64,000 nucleotides of DNA from Micromussa lordhowensis (GCA_964020085.1 OZ026598.1:13828697-13892696); one strand, 5' to 3'. Positions 1 to 12,257 are shown, numbered from the stretch's first letter. Notes: a model not told the origin generated them from the letters alone. Numbers and translations are program-made.

Positions 1-689
1 AGACTTGATCCAATGCTTTGCTTTTTATTATTTTAGAGTGTCTCACATTTTAGTTTTTGTATTTTAGTTGCATATTTGAGAATCTTCTTGTATTATTAAT
101 TTTTAATAACTCACCTTTTCATTCTGTACATATTTATAAATGAGGGCCACTGGTTTTTCAGTTACTACTGTTCTGTGTTACCCTCAATAAGGAAAGTTGA
201 TTATGATTTTTTTTGTTATTATTATCATTATCTTAAGGTGCTGGAGGCCCTCTGAATGTAGATACCAATGGCTTTCAAAGGATCCTTGCTAGCAAGTCAT
301 TCGAGAAGTCTGGCTCTAATTTGTGTGAGGCTTTTGCAGTTCTGACCCGACTTGCAACTCTGGGCTCCTGGCTTTATATAAAGGAAAGGAGCCTCCAACA
401 AGTACGCACAGCGATTTGGAACGAGATTTACTAAAACTTCAAGAGCAGTTGGGTTGAAAGTGAGCGTATGTGCCACAGGTCAAGAAGAGACAGCAAACCT
501 GGAATACGAATTTAAGCAGCTAAAGCAAAAGCAAGTAAAGGTGGCGAAGAGGGCCTGATAAAATCAAGGAGAGCTTCCCTTATTACAGTATTTTTGACCA
601 AACTATGGGCTACCGTAACAGCGTAGATCCCGCCAAGATGGAAATGGAAGGTTCTTCTTTTGTGCCTATTGCATCCCTGAATGCTGACA

Positions 690-1230
690 GTACTCAACAA
701 ATCATTTCTTCTGGGGCAAAGGAAAGGGAGGAAAGTGCTGCAAGATCGGAAAACGAGGAGCGGCCTTCAACAACTACTGGCGAGAAAGTTTGAATTCGGC
801 AGAGGTAGTTTTAGTGGTAGACATCCCAATTCCAAATTGCAATCCACAGCTTTTGAAGATATCCCCTGTTGCTAGCCTACGCAGCCCAACCACAACTCTT
901 GCTTCAACGTTTACAGGTGAACACATTCTTGTGTGCTGCTTCTGTAGGTCTCCGCATACCAAATCACACAAAGCATTGAAGGTCGGACAAGTCACCTGAA
1001 AATGTCTTTTCCAAAGCAGATCCATGTCTTATTTAGCTAACAGCATTCTAAACCAATTTTGCAGACGAGGCCAAGCCCAAGCCATATGGCGATTTCTATG
1101 TCGCAAACCGCGTTGATCATGAACCAATCCAGAGAAAAACAAGATTAGCCGCCGCTTGCTTCGTTGTTTAGCTGCCAGGTACTGGTCAAAAAGGAAGTAC
1201 TTATGCGTTTCTTGTAACATTAAAACTCTT
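690..1230 (-). pseudogene. Decayed PIF/Harbinger transposase (DDE_Tnp_4 type), N-terminal half
   Basis: Read on the minus strand, an open stretch from 1025 to 774 gives a segment with the order TFNALCDLV, then EARVVVGLRRLATGD, then FGIGMSTT. This is the usual helical N-terminal region of PIF/Harbinger nucleases (a 'tF..lc..l...L' helix, 'v..RVavgLwrLATGd', then 'FGigkST'). The preceding region (about 1220-1029) is in another frame, so at least one frameshift separates them. Downstream, around 690-600 in yet another frame, there is a weak trace of the 'DAIGxxxxxxIxIL' block that normally follows. The catalytic DDE residues cannot be traced through an intact frame. It is a dead relic. Family assignment is by motif recognition only. 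Confidence 0.65.
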
Positions 1231-1514
1231 TAAGTTAAAAGTAACAACAAAATAAATGAGAAACTACAGAACACTCTTTTCTGTTGCAAAAGCCTCATGA
1301 TTACACTTGCCAGCAATCGCATTTGTGATATACATGACTGATTTTACCGCGAAAGATGATTGACAGCTTGTGCTTCAAGTAACACACTGGGTGTGAAGCC
1401 AAGTTTTGTAAAGTGTGACTTGAGATTTTAAAGTGCACTTGAATCAAGTGCTTACTTAAGAGTAACTTAGCTTCTAGTGTGAAGACAAGTCAAGCCAATT
1501 CTGGCAAGTCATCT

Positions 1515-1926
1515 TATCCCGCTGGGCAAGGGTAACATTGAAAACAGACCAATACGAGTGGGTGAAGTAATTAGAATGATTGTAAAGTGCGTGACAAAGG
1601 TGAGAAAACAATATTTACTAGAGTCGAGTGACTTCCTTCAGGTTTGCACTGAACACAAATCTGGGAGTGAAGCATCAGTGCATACACTGAACAGTTTATT
1701 CCAGCATGAGGAAGCCGATGCAGTGCTGCTAATGGATGCGTCAAACGCCTTCAATACAATAAACCAAGCCGCTGCCCTTCATAACATCAGGGTTCTTTGT
1801 CCAGCGTTGGCTACAAGGAGCATTGAACATTCCCAACAGTCCCTAGGTCAGTTGCAATTTGAAGATCCACAAGGGGTTACATTGTTACATTTGATGTCCA
1901 ACAGTCAAGCTCGCCTCTCCTCTTGA
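1515..1926 (+). pseudogene. Reverse transcriptase fragment, palm motif A region
   Basis: The frame around 1558-1810 carries [11 protein letters not shown], then [14 protein letters not shown], then [15 protein letters not shown] and [14 protein letters not shown]. The Asp in LLMDASNAF corresponds to the first catalytic aspartate (motif A) of a retroelement RT, and the flanking blocks match a family of RT proteins common in cnidarian genomes. I cannot assign its superfamily from memory. After about 1810 the frame loses family resemblance, and the second catalytic box (YADD-like) is absent, so the copy is truncated. A second, shorter copy of the same segment lies at 3287-3407. Confidence 0.6.
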
Positions 1927-2301
1927 CTGGGTGAGAGGAAATATGAACATTTGTGCATCAAATTTTTGACTTGGACACTGGCGAAGAAGCTTGGGGGCTG
2001 ATTATAGGAGATAGATCAACCAGGTACAAGAATGGAGGACCTGAAGGGCAATAAAATTGTGTTTCAATGAAGCAGCCCTGTCAATACAAGACCTCGCCCA
2101 AGCTTCTGTTGTTAGATACTTGATTTGCAAAAAGGGACCCACTGCACAAGTTTCAGCATGCTGCAATGTGCGGTTTTCAGTCTAAGTCATTTCAAGTTAA
2201 ATGACTTTTTGAATTTTAGTCACCAAATCAAATCATTCTAAAAAGCTTTATGTTAAGTGTTGGAAGGAAGGTTAATGCATGCAATGACTGTTCATTACAA
2301 G

Positions 2302-2411
2302 GATAATTAAGTCATGGAACAATCTACCACTTGTCGTTGAAGCAGGCAGTTTGCCAGCTTTCAAGAATAAACTTGTAGTTCACCTATATATGCAAATGGC
2401 CAGCATATGAT
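2302..2411 (+). pseudogene. LINE ORF2 C-terminal tail
   Basis: A short frame reads IIKSWNNLPLVVEAGS followed by LPAFKNKLVVHLY and a stop. The pattern 'W N x L P ... V ... S L x x F K x x L ... H L' is the conserved C-terminal end of jockey-superfamily non-LTR retrotransposon polymerases. No longer ORF precedes it in frame. It lies about 500 bp downstream of the RT fragment at 1515-1926, but I cannot show that both come from one element. Confidence 0.5.
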
Positions 2412-3286
2412 ATTGATTATATTATTTTATTGCTTTCACTTTTCTGTCTTCCATTCATTGTTTGTAGTTAAATAATTAAAGGAAGTTTTCAATTAGGGCC
2501 AACCTCAGTAACTTCCCTTTTAGGCTACCCATTTATTTTTGGTTGTTGTTAATCATTGGGCATTGCTTTGTTTTACTCTTTCACCTTGATATATCTTTTA
2601 ATTTGCATCCTGAATAACCCGTTATTGCATTATTCGTATTGTATTGTATTCTTCCAGTATCACAAAAAGCCCTACAATTGGTGTCAAGTCTACAAATCTG
2701 GATCTAGAAAGAGCTCTAAGTCAAGGACCTAGGGTAAAATGATAAGAAGGTAAGACTATATTGCTAATTTATACTTAAAACACAACCTACCCCCCTATTG
2801 ATGAATGCATTTTTAAAACACTCAGTGTTTATATGAAGAAGCTCAGGCTGCTTTTATATCTTTTACGTTAGCCTTGGAGATGATACTTTTACTTGAGGTG
2901 ACAAATGGTGATACAAAGTTAGTTAGCCACACAATACACCATGATCTGATTAGCTCTGATAATTCTCTTAAAAATGCTCGTCAGACCTTGAGAAGACATT
3001 TTTTATCTAAATGACCAATGTCTGAACTAACTGGAAATTTAGTTATATCCAGCTAACACTAAGATAAATGACATTGGCAGTACTGTTTGGGTAAGAGTTG
3101 TATTATGCCTTTCAGTTATTTCTAAGTTTCAGTTTAATGATACTTTTCCACATATAAGCTAAAAAAACAAAGCGAAAAGAGGGTGGGATAGTAGCAGGGG
3201 AAAACTTAATTTCCCATTCTGGTGCCACTCTAAAGAAAAAACCTAAATTGTGTATTTGATAAAAATGATATGATTTGCTGAAAACG

Positions 3287-3407
3287 TTTATTCCAGCATG
3301 AGGAAACCAATGCAGTGCTGCTAGTGGATGCGTCAAACGCCTTCAATACAGTAAACCAAGCCGCTGCCCTTCATAACTTCAGGGTTCTTTGTCCAGCGTT
3401 GGCTATC
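3287..3407 (+). pseudogene. Second copy of the RT palm fragment
   Basis: Nearly identical to 1693-1810, with a few substitutions and the same 'VDASNAF' coding potential. It is cut off abruptly after the 'CPALA' equivalent and continues into AT-rich sequence. It is the left end of unit B of the tandem duplication. Confidence 0.6.
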
Positions 3408-4317
3408 AATACCAATTTTATTTACTATTAATACCTATTTTATTGGTTTCACTTTTCTGTCTTTCATTCATTGTTTGTAGTTTAATTAAAGGAAGTTTTC
3501 AATTAGGGCCAACCTCAGTAACTTCCCTTTTAGGCTACCCATTTATTTTTGGTTGTTGTTAATCATTGGGCATTGCTTTGTTTTACTCTTTCACCTCGAT
3601 ATATCTTTTAATTTGCATCCCGAATAACCCTTTATTGTATTATTTGTATTGTATTGTATTCTTCCAGTATCACAAAAGCCCTTTAATTGGTGTCAAGTCT
3701 GAAAATCTGGATCTAGAAAGAGCTTTATGTCCAGAACCTATAATTGCTAATATATTTCCAACTGTAATTATAATAATAGTAATACTATTATAATACTTCA
3801 TTTAGTTGATCAAAATACATATCAAGTGCTACATTTAATAAAAGATAAAATGATTAAAAATATGTCTAAAAAGCACTTTTATTACAGATTTTAAAAGCGT
3901 TAAATGATAAAATTGTAAGACTATATTGCTAATTTATACTTAAAACATAACCTACCCCCCTATTGATGAATGTATTTTTAAAACACTCAGTGTTTATATG
4001 AAGAAGCTCAGGGCTTTTACATCTTTTACGTTAGCCTTGGAGATGATTCTTTTACTCGAGGTGACAAATTGTGATACAAAGTTAGTTAGCCACACAGTAC
4101 ATGATGATCTGATTAGCTCTGATAATTCTCTTAAAAATGCTTGTCAGACCTTGAGAAGACATTTTGTATCTAAATGACCAATGTCTGAACTAACTGGAAA
4201 TTTAGTTATATCCATTGGCAGTACTGTTTGGGTAAGAGTTGTATTATGCCGTTCAGTTATTTCTAAGTTTCAGTTGTGAAATTGTGTATTTTATAAAAGT
4301 AATATGATTTGCTGAAA

Positions 4318-5440
4318 CAACTTTACAAAAAAAATTGAGAAAGAAAAAGAGGTTGCTCAAGAACAACTGATTTTAGTATCTGATCCCTATAACCAATCCA
4401 AACCAAGACAAGCAGTCATCCCATTGGCAAAAAGGAACAGCATGTTACAGGAGGCTTATGGTACACACTTCGGCCCTATTGGAAAGCAGAAAAAAAAGTG
4501 AAAATCATTAAGCAGATCCTCAAGACTGGAAAATGCAACATGCAAGAAGCCGTTCTCATATAGACACACCCCCAAAACATTCTTTGAAGGTTGCATCCAG
4601 CTGTGCCCCTACCACCGGATGCTCTTGTCCAATGATCTTGCATGAAGCAAGTGACTGTCAACATACTACCCAATGTTGATCACTACCCACAGTAACCAAA
4701 GGCTTTGCTGCTCTCCTCCACACCCCAAGGTTCTCAGCTAAACAACCTCTGCAATCCAACAGAATCTAGAAACAGCTCTGAACCAAAGGCAGCACCATTC
4801 CAAACACATTAGTGTCCAGTCAACGAAGCCCAATGATATTAAATAGTAAAGGAACAGCGACTTGCCTTCAGTCTTGATCAAATGCCCAGTTAGGCCTGAA
4901 GCAAACATAACCTAACCAAGATCATAGGAGACTGTATGTCCCAACCATTATTGTGCCTAGACCTGTGAACTACTATTTCAGTCATCAGACTTTATATTCC
5001 ATGGTGACATAACAATGTTTGAGAAAAAAATTAATGTCCTTTGACATCATTGATCTCTTGTTTAATTACTTCAAAAACATTTGTTGTTTTGTATTGTTAT
5101 TTTATATTATATTCATGTTTACTAATGTTATGGCTTCAGGAGAGCTATTTCTGAGGTTTCATATATTGTTGCTGTATTTATTTTGCTCTTTAACAATAAA
5201 TTACTTTTCACAAAAAAAGACAGGTGTTAGGTGTGCAGTTAATCTTGGTTGTTAAAATAAAAGACTGAAAAAGTTTTATGCTCAACATCACATCAATCTT
5301 GATGTCGCTAAATATCATTTAGGTAAAATGAGACTTCAACCAATGCAGCCAGCAGGTTTTCCCTGAACAGTATGTGACCTGTGGGGTGGCCCTCAGGGGA
5401 TTTGCAGAGCTCTTTTCTCTCACTGTACTACAAGAGTAGT
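4318..5440. other. No supported gene
   Basis: AT-rich sequence between the tandem duplication and the ORF at 5456. Short ORFs occur on both strands without recognisable motifs or splice context. No RNA gene or clear repeat structure was seen. Confidence 0.5.
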
Positions 5441-5455
5441 TCAGTAACCTGATCT

Positions 5456-5917
5456 TTGTGGATCATTTGCACAGCTCATGCTAGCGAATCTTTGAGGATT
5501 CTAATGCTCCCTCTCCTCCCTCCCTCTTGGTTTGCTGGTCTCTCAGTACGTATTCGCTCAGGTAAGTTATTTCCAATGATATCTTTCAGTCTGATGGCAC
5601 CAGTTAGTGGGCGCTTCTTGGGGTGGTTCCCGCTTCCATGGTTGCTCTCGATACCTCCAGCATATGGCGTTTGGTACTCCGCTAACCTTTTAGGCCCCAG
5701 TTCCCAAGGTCATCTATTTGTTAGTTCCCTGACACTCCAGGAACTTAACTGTAGAGGAATCCATCGAGAAGTTTGTTGTTCAATTGACTTCTATATTTTT
5801 ACTGGGAGACAGCCCATACCAGTAAAAATGTCATCAAAATTTCTCATGTTTGCCAAAGGAGAGGTTCATAATATTTACTATTCCACAAGCTTAAAAGGAC
5901 TGATCAGGTCCTTATAG
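5456..5917 (+). CDS. Unrecognised 153-codon ORF
   Basis: An uninterrupted frame of 153 codons in an otherwise stop-rich area. It is rich in Leu, Ser and Pro in its first half and contains five Cys, but I recognise no domain, signal peptide or repeat. A potential splice donor (CAGGTAAGT) lies inside it near 5559, so if the region is expressed the frame may be broken by an intron. It could equally be a chance ORF or a retroelement remnant. Function unknown. Confidence 0.2.
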   Translation: MWIICTAHASESLRILMLPLLPPSWFAGLSVRIRSGKLFPMISFSLMAPVSGRFLGWFPLPWLLSIPPAYGVWYSANLLGPSSQGHLFVSSLTLQELNCRGIHREVCCSIDFYIFTGRQPIPVKMSSKFLMFAKGEVHNIYYSTSLKGLIRSL

Positions 5918-6129
5918 AGATCTTTATTCTGGTTTGATGCTTTATGTTCAGCTTGATTGTGGAATCCAAACTTGAAACCTTAAGAAACATGTTTCTGTGG
6001 CACAAAATGGTTGCTTAATTGAGGAAGACAGAATCTTCTCATAGTGTTCCTTATTATATCTGCATCGGTTAAGATGAGGGTTGTCCAATACACCCAACTA
6101 GAGTCGATTCGTCTTTGGTATTTGCGATT

Positions 6130-8290
6130 CACTAGGCCAGCAGTCGATTTCCGCGAGACTTAAATAATATAGCGCCCCGGGAATATGCAGGGTCGGTTGA
6201 AAATATTGTCGAATCGACTCGATTCAATCGAATTGACACGAATCATTTGCACTTCTGTCGATTGGCTAGGCCGGAAGTCGATTTGCGCGAGACTTAGACA
6301 ATATAGCGCCCCTGGACTATGCCGTGTATAAATAAATAAAGTATGTATATATGTATGTAGGGTCGGTTGAAAATGTTGTCGAATCCACTCGATCGAATCG
6401 ATACGAATCGTTTGCTCTTATGTCGATTCGCTAGGCCGGAAGTCGATTTGTGCGAGACTTGGAAAATAGAGCGCCCCTTTATTCGGTTAATGTTGTCGAA
6501 TCCACTCGATTGGATCGAATTGACACGAATCGTTTCCCCTGTTGTCGATTCGCTAGGCCGGAAGTCGAGTTGCGCGAGACTTAGAAAATATAGCGCCCCG
6601 GGACTATGCAGGGTCGGTTGAAAATGGTGTCGAATCGACACGAATCGTTTGCACTTCTGTCGATTCGCTAGGCCGGAAGTCGATTTGGGCGAGACTTAGA
6701 CAATATAGCGCCCTTGGAGTATGCATGGTCGGTTGAAAATGTTGTTGAATCGATACAAATCGTTTGCTCTTATGTCGATTCGCTAGGCCGGAAGTCGATT
6801 TGCGCGAGACTTGGAAAATAGAGCGCCCCTTTATTCGGTTAATGTTGTCGAATCCACTCGATTGGATCGAATTGACACGAATCGTTTCCCCTGTTGTCGA
6901 TTCGCTAGGCCGGAAGTCGAGTTGCGCGAGACTTAGAAAATATAGCGCCCCGGGACTATGCAGGGTCGGTTGAAAATGGTGTCGAATCGACTCGATCGAA
7001 TCGACACGAATCGTTTGCACTTCTGTCGATTCGCTAGGCCGGAAGTCGATTTGGGCGAGACTTAGACAATATAGCGCCGTTGGAGTATGCATGGTCGGTT
7101 GAAAATGTTGTTGAATCGATACAAATCGTTTGCTCTTATGTCGATTCGCTAGGCCGGAAGTCAATTTGCGCGAGACTTGGAAAATAGAGCGCCCCTTTAT
7201 TCGGTTAATGTTGTCGAATCCACTCGATTGGATCGAATTGACACGAATCGTTTCCCCTGTTGTCGATTCGCTAGGCCGGAAGTCGAGTTGCGCGAGACTT
7301 AGAAAATATAGCGCCCCGGGACTATGCAGGGTCGGTTGAAAATGGTGTCTAATCTACTCAATGGAATCGACACGAATCGTTTGCACTTCTGTCGATTCGC
7401 TAGGCCGGAAGTCGATTTGGGCGAGACTTAGAAAATCTAGCGCCCCTGGACTATGCAGGGTCGGTTGGAATTGTTGTTGAATCGACTCGATTCGATCGAA
7501 TCGAATCGTTTGCTCTTATGTCGATTCGCCATGCCGGAAGTTGATTTGCGCGAGACTTTGAAAATCTAGCGCCCCTGTATTATGCTGGGTCGGTTGAAAA
7601 TGTTGTCGAATCCACTCGATTCGATCAAATGGACACAAATCGTTTCCCCTGTTGTCGATTCGCTAGGCCGGAAGACGATTTGCGTGAGACTTAGAAAATA
7701 TAGCGCCCCGGGACTATTGCAGGGTCGGTTGAAAATGGTGTCGAATCGACACAAATCGTTTGCACTTCAGTCGATTCGGTAGGCCAGAAGTCGATTTGGG
7801 CGAGACTTAGACAATGTAGCGCCCCTGGACTATGCAGGGTCGGTTGAATATGGTGTCGAATCGATACAAATCGTTTGCTCTTATGTCGATTCGCTAGGTC
7901 GGAAGTCGATTTGCGCAAGACTTAGAAAATAGTGCGCCCCTGTATTATGCAGGGTCGGTTGAAAATGTTGTTGAATCGATACGAATCGTTTTCCCTGTTG
8001 TCGATTCACTAGGCCGGAAGTCGATTTGCGCGAGACTTAGAAAATATAGTGCCCCTGGACTATGCAGGGTCGGTTGAAATTGTGTCGAATCGAGTCGATT
8101 CGATCGAATCGACACGAATCGTTTGCACTTCTGTCAATTCGCTAGGCCGGAAGTCGATTTGGGCGAGACTTAGACAATATAGCGCCCCTGGACTATGTAG
8201 GGTCGGTTGAAAATGGTGTCGAATCGACACGAATCGTTTCCCGTGTTGTCGAGTCGCTAGGTCGGAAGTCGATTTGCGCGAGACTTAGAC
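6130..8290 (+). repeat. Tandem array I, monomer about 115-130 bp, higher-order unit 366 bp
   Basis: The block GGTCGGTTGAAAATG recurs about every 115-130 bp from about 6190 to 8200, each followed by an arrangement of TCGAATCGA palindromes, then GTCGATTCGCTAGGCCGGAA and GCGAGACTTAGA. Three-monomer units repeat at 366 bp: frames starting at 6764 and 7130 encode nearly the same peptide. ORFs of up to 186 codons here arise from the repeat and are not genes. Confidence 0.85.
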
Positions 8291-8760
8291 ATTTGCTTCT
8301 TTTGGTTTGATTGTATAATTTGTGGAAGTATCCATTATATAGTGTTGTGCCAGTTACTGTACGATAAAATACTAAAAGGTCGTAATTATTGTTTAGTGAT
8401 TTGCTCCAGCATCCAGGCGTTTTCGTTTTCTGGGCGTTCCAGTTTTTTTTAAGTTTCTTTGCTTTGCAAATAATACTTTGATGTCTTGAACTGTTGTGGG
8501 CAGAAAGAGAGAAGTATCAAGATAAGTTCTTATGGCTCAGAATTATTTGTGCTGTCTCCCAGGCTACACAATGGGTTTTCCAAAACTTGGTAATTTCTTA
8601 TTTCATAGAACACATGCATGCATTAACCATAGGACCAATTTGTACTAATGGAAATGATAATGATTTTCACTTTTTAATTTGTTGGGCGAACACTAAAGGT
8701 ATTCTGTTTAAGATAAAAAAACGAAATAAACGCATACGGTCTTCTAAAAAGCCAGCCATA
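8290..8760. other. Non-repetitive core of the foldback element
   Basis: About 470 bp between the two arrays, AT-rich, without the CGAATCGA motif. A 107-codon frame (8494-8817) overlaps it and runs into the flanking repeat; it has no recognisable domain. I cannot tell whether this is captured host DNA or element-specific sequence. Confidence 0.4.
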
Positions 8761-9880
8761 TTTAACCGAAGTTGTCATGCGAACTCATACAATGAAGGCC
8801 AGGTTGTTAACGAATAAAACAGTTTTCACCCTGCATTGTTGCCTAAAGTGAATAAATTTCCGGTGTGATGATTCGATTTTGCAAGAGACGATTAGCAACG
8901 AGCGAATCGACTCGAATCGCAACTAATTCCCAACCCCGGTTCAACCGGAAGTCAATTCGACTTTGCAACGACCGATTCGCGACGAATCGATCGAATCGCC
9001 CTAAAATTCAAACCCCCTGTTATTGCCTAACCCATGCCTCAAATTGACTTATTCGCGACGAATCGATCGAATCGCCAAAAAATTCAACCCCCCTGTTATT
9101 GCCTAACCCATGCCTCAAATTGACTTCCACTTGTTGCCAAGTTTTAAGAACGAGGAAGCTTCATGTATCATTATTTCACGGATCTTGACTTCCGGTAGCG
9201 CGGATCGACTCCGTGTGAATTGATTCGAATCGTAAAGTGCCTCAGACGAATCGACTGAAGTTTATTGCCACGTTTTAAGAACGAGGAAGGTTCATGTATC
9301 ATTATTTCACGGATCTTGACTTCCGGTAGCACGGATCAACTCCGTGTGCGAATTGAGTCGAATTGTAAAGTGCCTCAGACGAATCGACTGAAGTTTATTG
9401 CCACGTTTTAAGAACGAGGAAGGTTCATGTATCATTATTTCACGGATCTTGACTTCTGGTAGTGCGGATCGAGCCCGTGCGAATCGAGTCGAATCATAAA
9501 GTGCCTCATCTTTAACCGAAGTTGTCATGCGAACTCATACAATGAAGGCCAGGTCGTTAACGAATAAAACAGTTCCCACCCTGCATTGTTGCCTAAAGTG
9601 AGTAAATTTCCGGTGTGACGATTCGACTTTGCAAGAGACGATTCGCAACGAATAGAGCGAATCGACTTGAATCGCAATAAATTCCCAACCCCGGTTCCTG
9701 TATACAGCGAATTGACTTCCGGTGAATCGATTCGACTTTGCAACGACCGATTCGCGACGAATCGATTGAATCGCCTCGAATCGCCAAAAAATTCAAACCC
9801 CCTGTTATTGCCTAACCCATGTCTAAAATCAACTTCCACTTGTTGCCAAGTTTTAAGAACGAGGAAGGTTCATGTATCAT
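8761..9880 (+). repeat. 750-bp internal duplication in array II
   Basis: The segment starting TTTAACCGAAGTTGTCATGC at 8761 recurs at 9511. About 250 bp or more of following sequence aligns, including the blocks CCTGCATTGTTGCCTAAAGTG-like and AAATTTCCGGTGTGA. The offset is close to 750 bp. Confidence 0.7.
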
Positions 9881-10830
9881 TATTTCACGGATCTTGACTT
9901 CCAGTAGCGCGGATCGACTCTGTGCGAATCAAGTCGAATTGTAAAGTGCCTCAGACGAATCAACTGAAGTTTATTGCCATGTTTTAAGAGTGACGAAGGT
10001 TCATGCATCATTATTTCACGGATCTTGACTTCCGGTAGCGCGGATTGACACCGTGCGAATTGAGTCGAATCGTAAAGTGCCTCAGACGAATCGACTGAAG
10101 TTTATTGCCACGTTTTAAGAACGAGGAAGGTTCATGTATCATTATTTCACGGATCTTGACTTCCGGTAGTGCAGATCGACTCCATGCGACGACGATTCGA
10201 CTTGATTCGTAAGAAGTTGATCCGCACCACCGGAAGTCAAGACCCGTGAAATAATGATGCATGAACCTTCCTCGTTCTTAAAACGTGACAACAAACTTGA
10301 GTCGATTCGTCTTAGGTTCTTGATGATTCGACTCGATTCGTTAGAAGTCGATTCGATGGAAGTCTTGCTCAAATCGACTTCCGGTATGTCGAATCGACAT
10401 AACAGGAAACGAGTCGTGTCGATTTGATCGAATCATGTCGAATGGACAACATTTTCAACCCACTCTGTATAACCCAGTTGCGCTATATTTTCTAAGTCTC
10501 GCGCAAATCGACTTCCGCCATGTCGAATCGACATTAACGTAGACGAATCGTGTCGATTTGATCGAATCGTGTCGAATCAACAACATTTTTCAGCCCACCC
10601 TGCATAGCCCAGTTTCACGGTTCTTGACTTCCGGTAGTGCGGATCAACTGCGTGCGAATTGAGTCGAATTATAAAGTGCCACAGACGAATCAACTGAAGT
10701 TTATTGCCACGTTTTAAGAACGAGGAAGGTTCATGTATCATTATTTCACAGATCTTGATTTCCGGTAGTGCGGATCGACTCCGTGCGAATCGAGTCGAAT
10801 CGTAAAGTGCCTCGGACGAATCGACTCAGT
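8865..10830 (-). repeat. Tandem array II, monomer about 130 bp
   Basis: The block GGATCTTGACTTCCGGTAG recurs near 9180, 9311, 9443, 9889, 10019, 10149 and 10747, each followed by GGATCGACTCCGTGCGAAT-like and GTAAAGTGCCTCAGACGAAT-like sequences. Spacing is about 130 bp. The shared TCGATTCG vocabulary with array I suggests a common origin. One section (10380-10600) is array I in reverse orientation. Confidence 0.8.
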
Positions 10831-11256
10831 TTGGGTGTATTGGACATGTATATATTCATACCTTTCACACAAACCAAACTGCAGTCCAGCCCGTCCAGAC
10901 TGTACTGGTAACAACATTAATGGCTCATTTGTCATCATCTACCATCTTTAATCAGAATAGTTTTCAAATTCTATTTTGTCTGTGAATTTGTTTTCTGTTT
11001 GGATTTAGGCATTGTAAGATTGTTGTTTTTCTGAAAAGTAATGTCATCAGGTTATTTGAAAACTACCATTACTAGCAGCTGAGGCCTTGCATTCATGTAT
11101 TCAAGCATAATATTACAATGTATGGTTATGTGTACATTTGCATACCCTGTGTGATCCCTGCTTTGTACAGCTTTAGACTATGTGGCCTAACCATTCCTCA
11201 TAATTTAACTTTCATGCAAGCCTGGAAATTTATTAAAGGCATCAATAGGCAACACT

Positions 11257-11889
11257 TTAAGGACGTTCGCGCCCAAAAACTTCCCACACACAGATTTTTT
11301 TAAAACTTTGACTGACGGTAGAAAATGATAAGAGTAGATAAAAAACGTAAAAAAAATCGGGGGTCACCGAACTCGTTTTCAAGATAAAGCGTAGCTCAGA
11401 CCATGGCATTTCTACGATTCTCAGTCATTCGAGGCGATTCTGGCCGGATTCATTACTATCGGCATATATTTAAGTTGAAGAATCATCTCTAAGCTATGAG
11501 TGTTCAACACGGCTTATATAGGCCTAATTGATAGATCTTTGCTACATATGTCATTAAATCTGCTAGAATTAGCCTTAAAAAAGACAACTTCTAAGTCACG
11601 CACACCTGTCTCCATGTACCAATTCGACCCTTTTTTAATAGTATATGACAAATAATTACAACTTCCCACACACAGATTTTTTTGTTTTTTTAGTATAATG
11701 TAGAGAGTTAAAAAAGGAAGTGATCTGCCGAAAAAAAAGTGGGGGTCACCGAGCTTCCAACAAAAATATTCGCACACCAAGTTAACGCAAAGGTCATCAG
11801 CTCTATATTTTGTTAAGTTTTCGACTCGGTGCGCGCGCTTGAAAATGACGTGGCACGCGCGTGACCAATGAATAGCGTGCGCACTAGAG

Positions 11890-11922
<33 letters not shown>
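11257..11922. mobile_element. 658-bp MITE with TTAA target duplication
   Basis: Inverted ends GGACGTTCGCGCCC (11261-11274) and GGGCGCGAACGTCC (11905-11918) are flanked on both sides by TTAA (11257-11260 and 11919-11922). The paralogous site near 13123 has a single TTAA in otherwise matching sequence, which confirms the duplication. Inside, the block ACTTCCCACACACAGATTTT occurs twice (near 11279 and 11663), as does GGGGGTCACCGA, giving an internal direct duplication of about 385 bp. TTAA targets are typical of piggyBac and Kolobok transposons; I cannot choose between them. No transposase is present. Confidence 0.85.
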
Positions 11923-11923
<1 letters not shown>

Positions 11924-12257
11924 TGTGGATGTAAAGTCATTTTGAGTCAATAACAGATTCATGATCATGCACAGAGTATTTTTGCTTGAAAAATGATTCT
12001 CTTAATTAGGCTAGATTGTCTGGCCATGTCTAGGGCTGCAAGAAGAATTTTATTACGGTAATTAATTATATGATATGATTATACTTGCATGTAATTGTGC
12101 CTACTTCTCTAGGTTATTACATGTAAATCAATTCTTTTTTGTCTCTAAATTTGTTTTCTTTTTGGATTTAGGCATGATGTAAGATTGCTGTTTTTCTTAA
12201 ATGTCATCAGGTTTTTTTAAATCTACCATTCCTTGCACTGAGGCCTTGCTTTCATGT

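Larger units (their letters stand above)
1690..4317 (+). repeat. Tandem direct duplication, about 1.6 kb (unit A) and 1.0 kb (unit B)
   Basis: Unit A (about 1690-3285) and unit B (about 3287-4317) align in the same order and orientation. The RT segment at 1693-1810 recurs at 3287-3407. The stretch from 2432 (cacttttctgtcttccattc) recurs from about 3449, and the end segment attgtgtattt...tatgatttgctgaaa occurs at 3246-3285 and again at 4272-4317. Unit B lacks the counterpart of about 1811-2430, including the LINE tail. Unit A carries about 110 bp near 3140-3240 that unit B lacks. Divergence is small but clear, so the duplication is not recent. Confidence 0.75.
6082..10846. mobile_element. 4.77-kb foldback-like element built of CGAATCGA-rich tandem arrays
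   Basis: The ends are a perfect 16-bp inverted repeat, TGTCCAATACACCCAA at 6082-6097 and its complement at 10831-10846. Just inside both ends an AGTCGATTCGTC block continues the inverted match. Between them lie array I (about 6130-8290), a non-repetitive core (about 8290-8760) and array II (about 8865-10830). A section at about 10380-10600 is the reverse complement of the array I monomer, and one at about 10205-10310 is the reverse complement of the array II monomer, so the element is internally folded. No transposase frame is visible and I see no target-site duplication. A non-autonomous foldback or satellite-bearing DNA transposon is the best description. Confidence 0.7.

Noticed and set aside
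6604..7164. 186-codon minus-strand ORF as a coding gene
   Set aside because: It spans the 366-bp higher-order repeat and is interrupted in other units. The peptide just repeats with the satellite.
6130..8290. CRISPR-like array
   Set aside because: The units are 115-130 bp, the 'spacers' are themselves repeated, and the surroundings are clearly eukaryotic. It is a satellite array inside a foldback element.
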